Source: Kitasatospora sp. SUK 42 (lineage in GTDB: Bacteria; Actinomycetota; Actinomycetes; Streptomycetales; Streptomycetaceae). Taken from it: a stretch of 64,000 nt of DNA. Location: assembly GCF_015776785.2 (NCBI RefSeq), contig NZ_LFMD02000007.1, positions 893,547 through 957,546 on the forward strand, read 5' to 3'. The notes below the pieces were generated by a model. It ran no database searches and had not been told where the DNA came from. It saw only the letters and a list, made by a program, of their open reading frames with translations. The stretch's first letter is position 1; each line of letters starts with the position of its first letter. Shown piece after piece: positions 61,047 to 64,000 of this stretch. The position numbers and the translations under genes were made by a program.

Positions 61047-62216
61047 ATGCGACTGCTGCATACCTCCGACTGGCATCTCGGCCGTTCGTTCCACCGGGAG
61101 AGCCTGCACGAAGCCCAGCGCGCCTTCCTGGACCACCTGGTGGACGTGGTCCGGTCCGAGGGCGTGGACGCCGTGCTGGTCGCCGGGGACGTCTACGACC
61201 GGGCGCTGCCCGGCCTGGACGCGGTCGCGCTGTTCGACGACGTGCTGCACCGGCTGGCGGACCTCGACGTCCCGACGGTCTTCATCAGCGGGAACCACGA
61301 CTCTGCGCGCCGCCTCGGCGTCGGCGCCGGCCTGATCAGCCGGGCCGGGATCCACCTGCGGACCGACCCGGGCGAGTGCGCCGAACCCGTCCTGCTGGCG
61401 GACGAGCACGGGCCGGTCGCGGTGTACGGGCTGCCGTACCTGGAGCCGACACTGGTGCGCGAGCGGTTCGGACTGGCCAGGGGCGGGCACGCGGCGGTGC
61501 TCGGCGCGGCGATGGAGCAGGTCCGGGCCGATCTGGCGGCGCGCCCGGAGGGAACGAGGGCGGTGGTGCTGGCGCACGCCTTCGTCACCGGCGGCAAGGA
61601 GACCGACAGCGAGCGGGACATCGCGGTCGGCGGGGTCGCCTCCGTCCCCGCCTCGGTCTTCGACGGGGTGCACTACGCGGCGCTCGGCCACCTGCACGGC
61701 TGCCAGACCGTCGCCCCGCACCTGCGCTACAGCGGCTCCCCGCTGGCCTACTCCTTCTCCGAGGTGCGCCAGCGCAAGACCATGTGGCTGGTCGACCTCG
61801 CGGCCGACGGCTCGGTGGCCGCCGAGCGGATCGACTGCCCGCAGCCGCGCCCGCTCGCCACCCTGCGCGACACCCTGGACGCACTGCTCACCGACGAGGG
61901 GTACGCCGAGCACGAGCAGTCCTGGGTGCAGGCCACGCTCACCGACGCGGCCCGTCCGAGCGAGCCGATGGAGAAGTTGCGCCGCCGCTTCCCCCACACC
62001 CTGCAGCTGCTGTTCGACCCCGAGGAGAGCGGGGCCGAGCCCACCCGGTCGTACGCGGCCCGGGTCAGCGGCCGCGACGACCTGGAGATCGCCGAGGGCT
62101 TCCTGCGGCACGTCCGCCCCGGCGCCGAGCCGGAGCCGGACGAGCTCGGCTGGCTGCGCGAGGGCTTCGAGCTCGTCCGGGAGACCACCGACCGGAAGGC
62201 TGACCTGCCCCGATGA
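61047..62216 (+). CDS. sbcD: Exonuclease SbcCD, D subunit
   Basis: The 389-aa metallophosphoesterase is the nuclease half of SbcCD, which trims double-strand ends and hairpins. The metal motifs are all present: LLHTSDWHLGRSFH, VLVAGDVYDRALPG, VFISGNHDSARRL, VVLAHAFVTGGKETDSERDI and AALGHLHGCQTV. The length is usual. It is coupled to sbcC by an ATGA overlap at 62213-62216. SbcCD attacks long palindromes, and this window carries 40-48 bp palindromes in the heptad repeats. Confidence 0.97.
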   Translation: MRLLHTSDWHLGRSFHRESLHEAQRAFLDHLVDVVRSEGVDAVLVAGDVYDRALPGLDAVALFDDVLHRLADLDVPTVFISGNHDSARRLGVGAGLISRAGIHLRTDPGECAEPVLLADEHGPVAVYGLPYLEPTLVRERFGLARGGHAAVLGAAMEQVRADLAARPEGTRAVVLAHAFVTGGKETDSERDIAVGGVASVPASVFDGVHYAALGHLHGCQTVAPHLRYSGSPLAYSFSEVRQRKTMWLVDLAADGSVAAERIDCPQPRPLATLRDTLDALLTDEGYAEHEQSWVQATLTDAARPSEPMEKLRRRFPHTLQLLFDPEESGAEPTRSYAARVSGRDDLEIAEGFLRHVRPGAEPEPDELGWLREGFELVRETTDRKADLPR

Positions 62217-64000
62217 GGCTGCACCGGCTCACCGTCACCGCCTTCGGCCCGTTCGCGGGCAGCGAGACGGTGGACTTCGACGCGCTCGCCGCCGGCGGAC
62301 TGTTCCTGCTGCGCGGCGCGACCGGCGCGGGCAAGAGCAGCGTGCTGGACGCGGTCTGCTTCGCCCTGTACGGCGAGACGCCGAACGCCCGCCGGGCCAA
62401 CCGGCTGCGCAGCGACCACGCCGATCCGAAGCTGCTGACCGAGGTGCGGCTGGAGCTGACGCTGGGCGGGCGGCGGCTGCAGATCACCCGGCTGCCCGAG
62501 CAGCGCCGACCGAAGAAGGTCGGCACCGGCACCACCGTCGAGCGGCCGCAGACCCTGCTGCGCGAGTGGACAGCCGACCCGGGCGACGGCACGCCCGGCT
62601 GGCGGCCGGTCAGCAAGTCGCACCAGGAGGCCGGGGAGGAGATCCACCGGCTGGTCGGTATGAGCCGGGAGCAGTTCTGCCAGGTGGTGCTGCTGCCGCA
62701 GGGCGACTTCGCCCACTTCCTCAAGGCCGACTCGGAGGAGCGCGGCAAGCTGCTGCGGCGGCTGTTCGACACCGAGCGCTACGGGCTGGTCGAGGCCTGG
62801 CTGGCCGAGCAGCGGCGTGCCCAGGAGTCCGCCGTCCAGGCCGGTCGGCGCCGGCTGCGCGACCTCGCCAGCAAGGCCGAGCAGGCGGCCGGGCCCGGCG
62901 CCGAGCCCGCCGACGGCTGGGTGCCCATCGAGGACGGCGACGACGGCCTGACCGCCGGGGTGCTCGGCTGGGCGGCGGTCCTGCGCAGCGGCGCCGCCGA
63001 ACAACTCACCGTCACGGAGGCCGCGCTCGCGGGCGCCGCGGCCTCGCAGCGCGCCGCTCAGGAGGGCCGGGCGGCCGCCGAGGAGCTGGCCGGCCGGCAG
63101 CGCCGGTACCGGGAGGCACTGGCCGAGGCCGAGCGGCTCACCGGGTTCGAGCAGGCGGCGGCGCGGGACCGGCAGCGGCTGGCCGCCGCGCAGGAGGCCG
63201 TCGGGGTGGAGTCCGCGCTGCGGCTGCGGGGCGGCGCGGCCGAGGCCCTCGGGCGTGCGCAGGAAGCGGAGCGCCGGCGCTGGGAGGCGCTCTCCCGGGT
63301 CGGTGGCGAGGGGCACGCGCTCGCCGGGACGGACGCCGCCGGGCTGGCCGAGGCCGAGCTGCGGCTGCGCGCCGAGGTGGTCCGGTTGGAGGCGGCCCGG
63401 GCGGAGGAGCGGCGCTGCGCCGAACTCGCCCGCGAGCAGCGGTCCCTGACCGCGGACCGACGCGGCGCCGAGGAGCTGGCCGAGGATGCCGAGGACTGGC
63501 TGGCCGAGTTCGACGGCGAGCTGGGCCGGTTGGAGGAGCAGCAGTCCCGGGCCCGGGCGGCGATCGCCCGGGTCGAGCAACTGGACGGCCAGCGGGCCGA
63601 GTTGAAGACCCGCCTGGACGCATCCCGGGAGCGCGACGGGCTGCGGGCCGAGCTGGAGACCGCCGGGCCCCGGGTCGCCGAGCTGCGCACCGCCGCGCTG
63701 GACGCCCGCGAGCACAGCCTCGACCTGCGCGACCGCCGGCTGACGGGCATGGCCGCCGAGCTGGCCGAGCAGTTGCGGGCGGGCGAGGCCTGCCGGGTCT
63801 GCGGCTCGCCCGAGCACCCGGCACCCGCCGAGGCCACCGAGGGCGGCCGGGTGAGCGCCGAGGACGAGGAGCGGGCCCGCCGGGCCCAGGCCGCCGCCGA
63901 GCAGGCCTGGACGGACGCCGACCAGGCCCTGACCGCGCTGCGGGTGCGCGAGGCGACCGCCGCCGGAGCGGCCGGGCCTGACACGGCGGACGCGCTCTCG
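62213..64000 (+). CDS. sbcC: Exonuclease SbcCD, C subunit, 5' part (continues beyond window)
   Basis: The first 596 codons are present. The SMC-like ATPase has the Walker A GATGAGKSSVLDAV (about residues 35-48), the QFCQVVLLPQGDFAHFLKA Q-loop region (about 157-175), long coiled-coil arms and the zinc hook EACRVCGSPEHP (Cys527 and Cys530). The second ATPase half lies outside the window. It opens the ends for SbcD. The ATG overlaps the sbcD stop. Confidence 0.95.
   Translation, partial: MRLHRLTVTAFGPFAGSETVDFDALAAGGLFLLRGATGAGKSSVLDAVCFALYGETPNARRANRLRSDHADPKLLTEVRLELTLGGRRLQITRLPEQRRPKKVGTGTTVERPQTLLREWTADPGDGTPGWRPVSKSHQEAGEEIHRLVGMSREQFCQVVLLPQGDFAHFLKADSEERGKLLRRLFDTERYGLVEAWLAEQRRAQESAVQAGRRRLRDLASKAEQAAGPGAEPADGWVPIEDGDDGLTAGVLGWAAVLRSGAAEQLTVTEAALAGAAASQRAAQEGRAAAEELAGRQRRYREALAEAERLTGFEQAAARDRQRLAAAQEAVGVESALRLRGGAAEALGRAQEAERRRWEALSRVGGEGHALAGTDAAGLAEAELRLRAEVVRLEAARAEERRCAELAREQRSLTADRRGAEELAEDAEDWLAEFDGELGRLEEQQSRARAAIARVEQLDGQRAELKTRLDASRERDGLRAELETAGPRVAELRTAALDAREHSLDLRDRRLTGMAAELAEQLRAGEACRVCGSPEHPAPAEATEGGRVSAEDEERARRAQAAAEQAWTDADQALTALRVREATAAGAAGPDTADALS

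Overview
The window is very GC-rich DNA with streptomycete-style coding (GTG starts, 4-base ATGA/GTGA overlaps, AAGGAG/GAGGA ribosome sites, TTGACN...TAGNNT promoters). It carries a cvn conservon, a complete uric acid to allantoin to glyoxylate pathway with an AllR-type regulator, several secreted hydrolases and an sbcDC pair. It is almost certainly a chromosomal segment of Streptomyces or the closely related Kitasatospora. No rRNA, tRNA, CRISPR array, transposase or phage gene was seen.

Region by region. 1-3221 (all minus): the start of an alpha/beta hydrolase, an M24 peptidase-like protein, a PDR/VanB oxidoreductase with a 2Fe-2S domain and a ferritin-like predicted metal hydrolase. 3437-4216: an IclR regulator flanked by two strong terminators. 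4502-24527: a purine catabolism supercluster. It has an operon allB-alc-katA (minus), glycerate kinase, tartronate semialdehyde reductase and hydroxypyruvate isomerase (minus), then a thiamine-binding-like/HTH pair, uraD, uraH, urate oxidase, an NCS2 permease and 8-oxoguanine deaminase (plus). After an MFS pump and its divergent ArsR-like regulator come a stand-alone allophanate-hydrolase C-domain, malate synthase and the divergent IclR regulator allR. A 17-bp inverted repeat, TTCAAC-N5-GTTGAA, recurs at or next to the -35 boxes of allB, hyi, uraD and aceB/allR, so these units look like one regulon. No glyoxylate carboligase gene lies in the window.

24707-32139: secreted or envelope proteins (a DUF11-like protein, GH16 glucanase, lipase, membrane esterase), a MoaF-like protein, and a TetR/SDR pair. 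32227-35513: a TetR-DUF4865-carboxymuconolactone decarboxylase-phosphotriesterase-like operon with a clear TetR palindrome, followed by a GNAT gene. 35802-45643: sulfur scavenging, with a flavin monooxygenase (35802-36821), an aldo/keto reductase, and an operon coding for a DszB-like desulfinase, SsuA, SsuC, SsuB, a cytosolic SsuA-like protein and an SsuD-like monooxygenase, divergent from an IclR regulator. Both the monooxygenase and the desulfinase operon are preceded by tiny ORFs rich in cysteine codons and by hairpins, which is the layout of a cysteine-sensing attenuator. A third such leader lies at 47043-47108, upstream of an OmpR-type DNA-binding protein. 47452-52265: conservon cvnABCD (minus). 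52831-64000: long-chain acyl-CoA synthetase, polysaccharide deacetylase, a nitroreductase-hemerythrin fusion, an SGNH lipase, a Nudix protein, a hypothetical protein, sbcD and the first 596 codons of sbcC.

The most unusual feature is a dispersed family of intergenic elements seen at seven places (about 2222, 18765, 21262, 30461, 38231, 43097 and 56098). Each is a run of 7-bp units (consensus close to NCTGTTM, usually paired as 14 bp), often folded around a long palindrome centred on TTCGAA. All seven sit at the 3' end of a gene, and three of them run into the stop codon. They are poorer in GC than the surrounding DNA and are not explained by any feature type I know in this genus.
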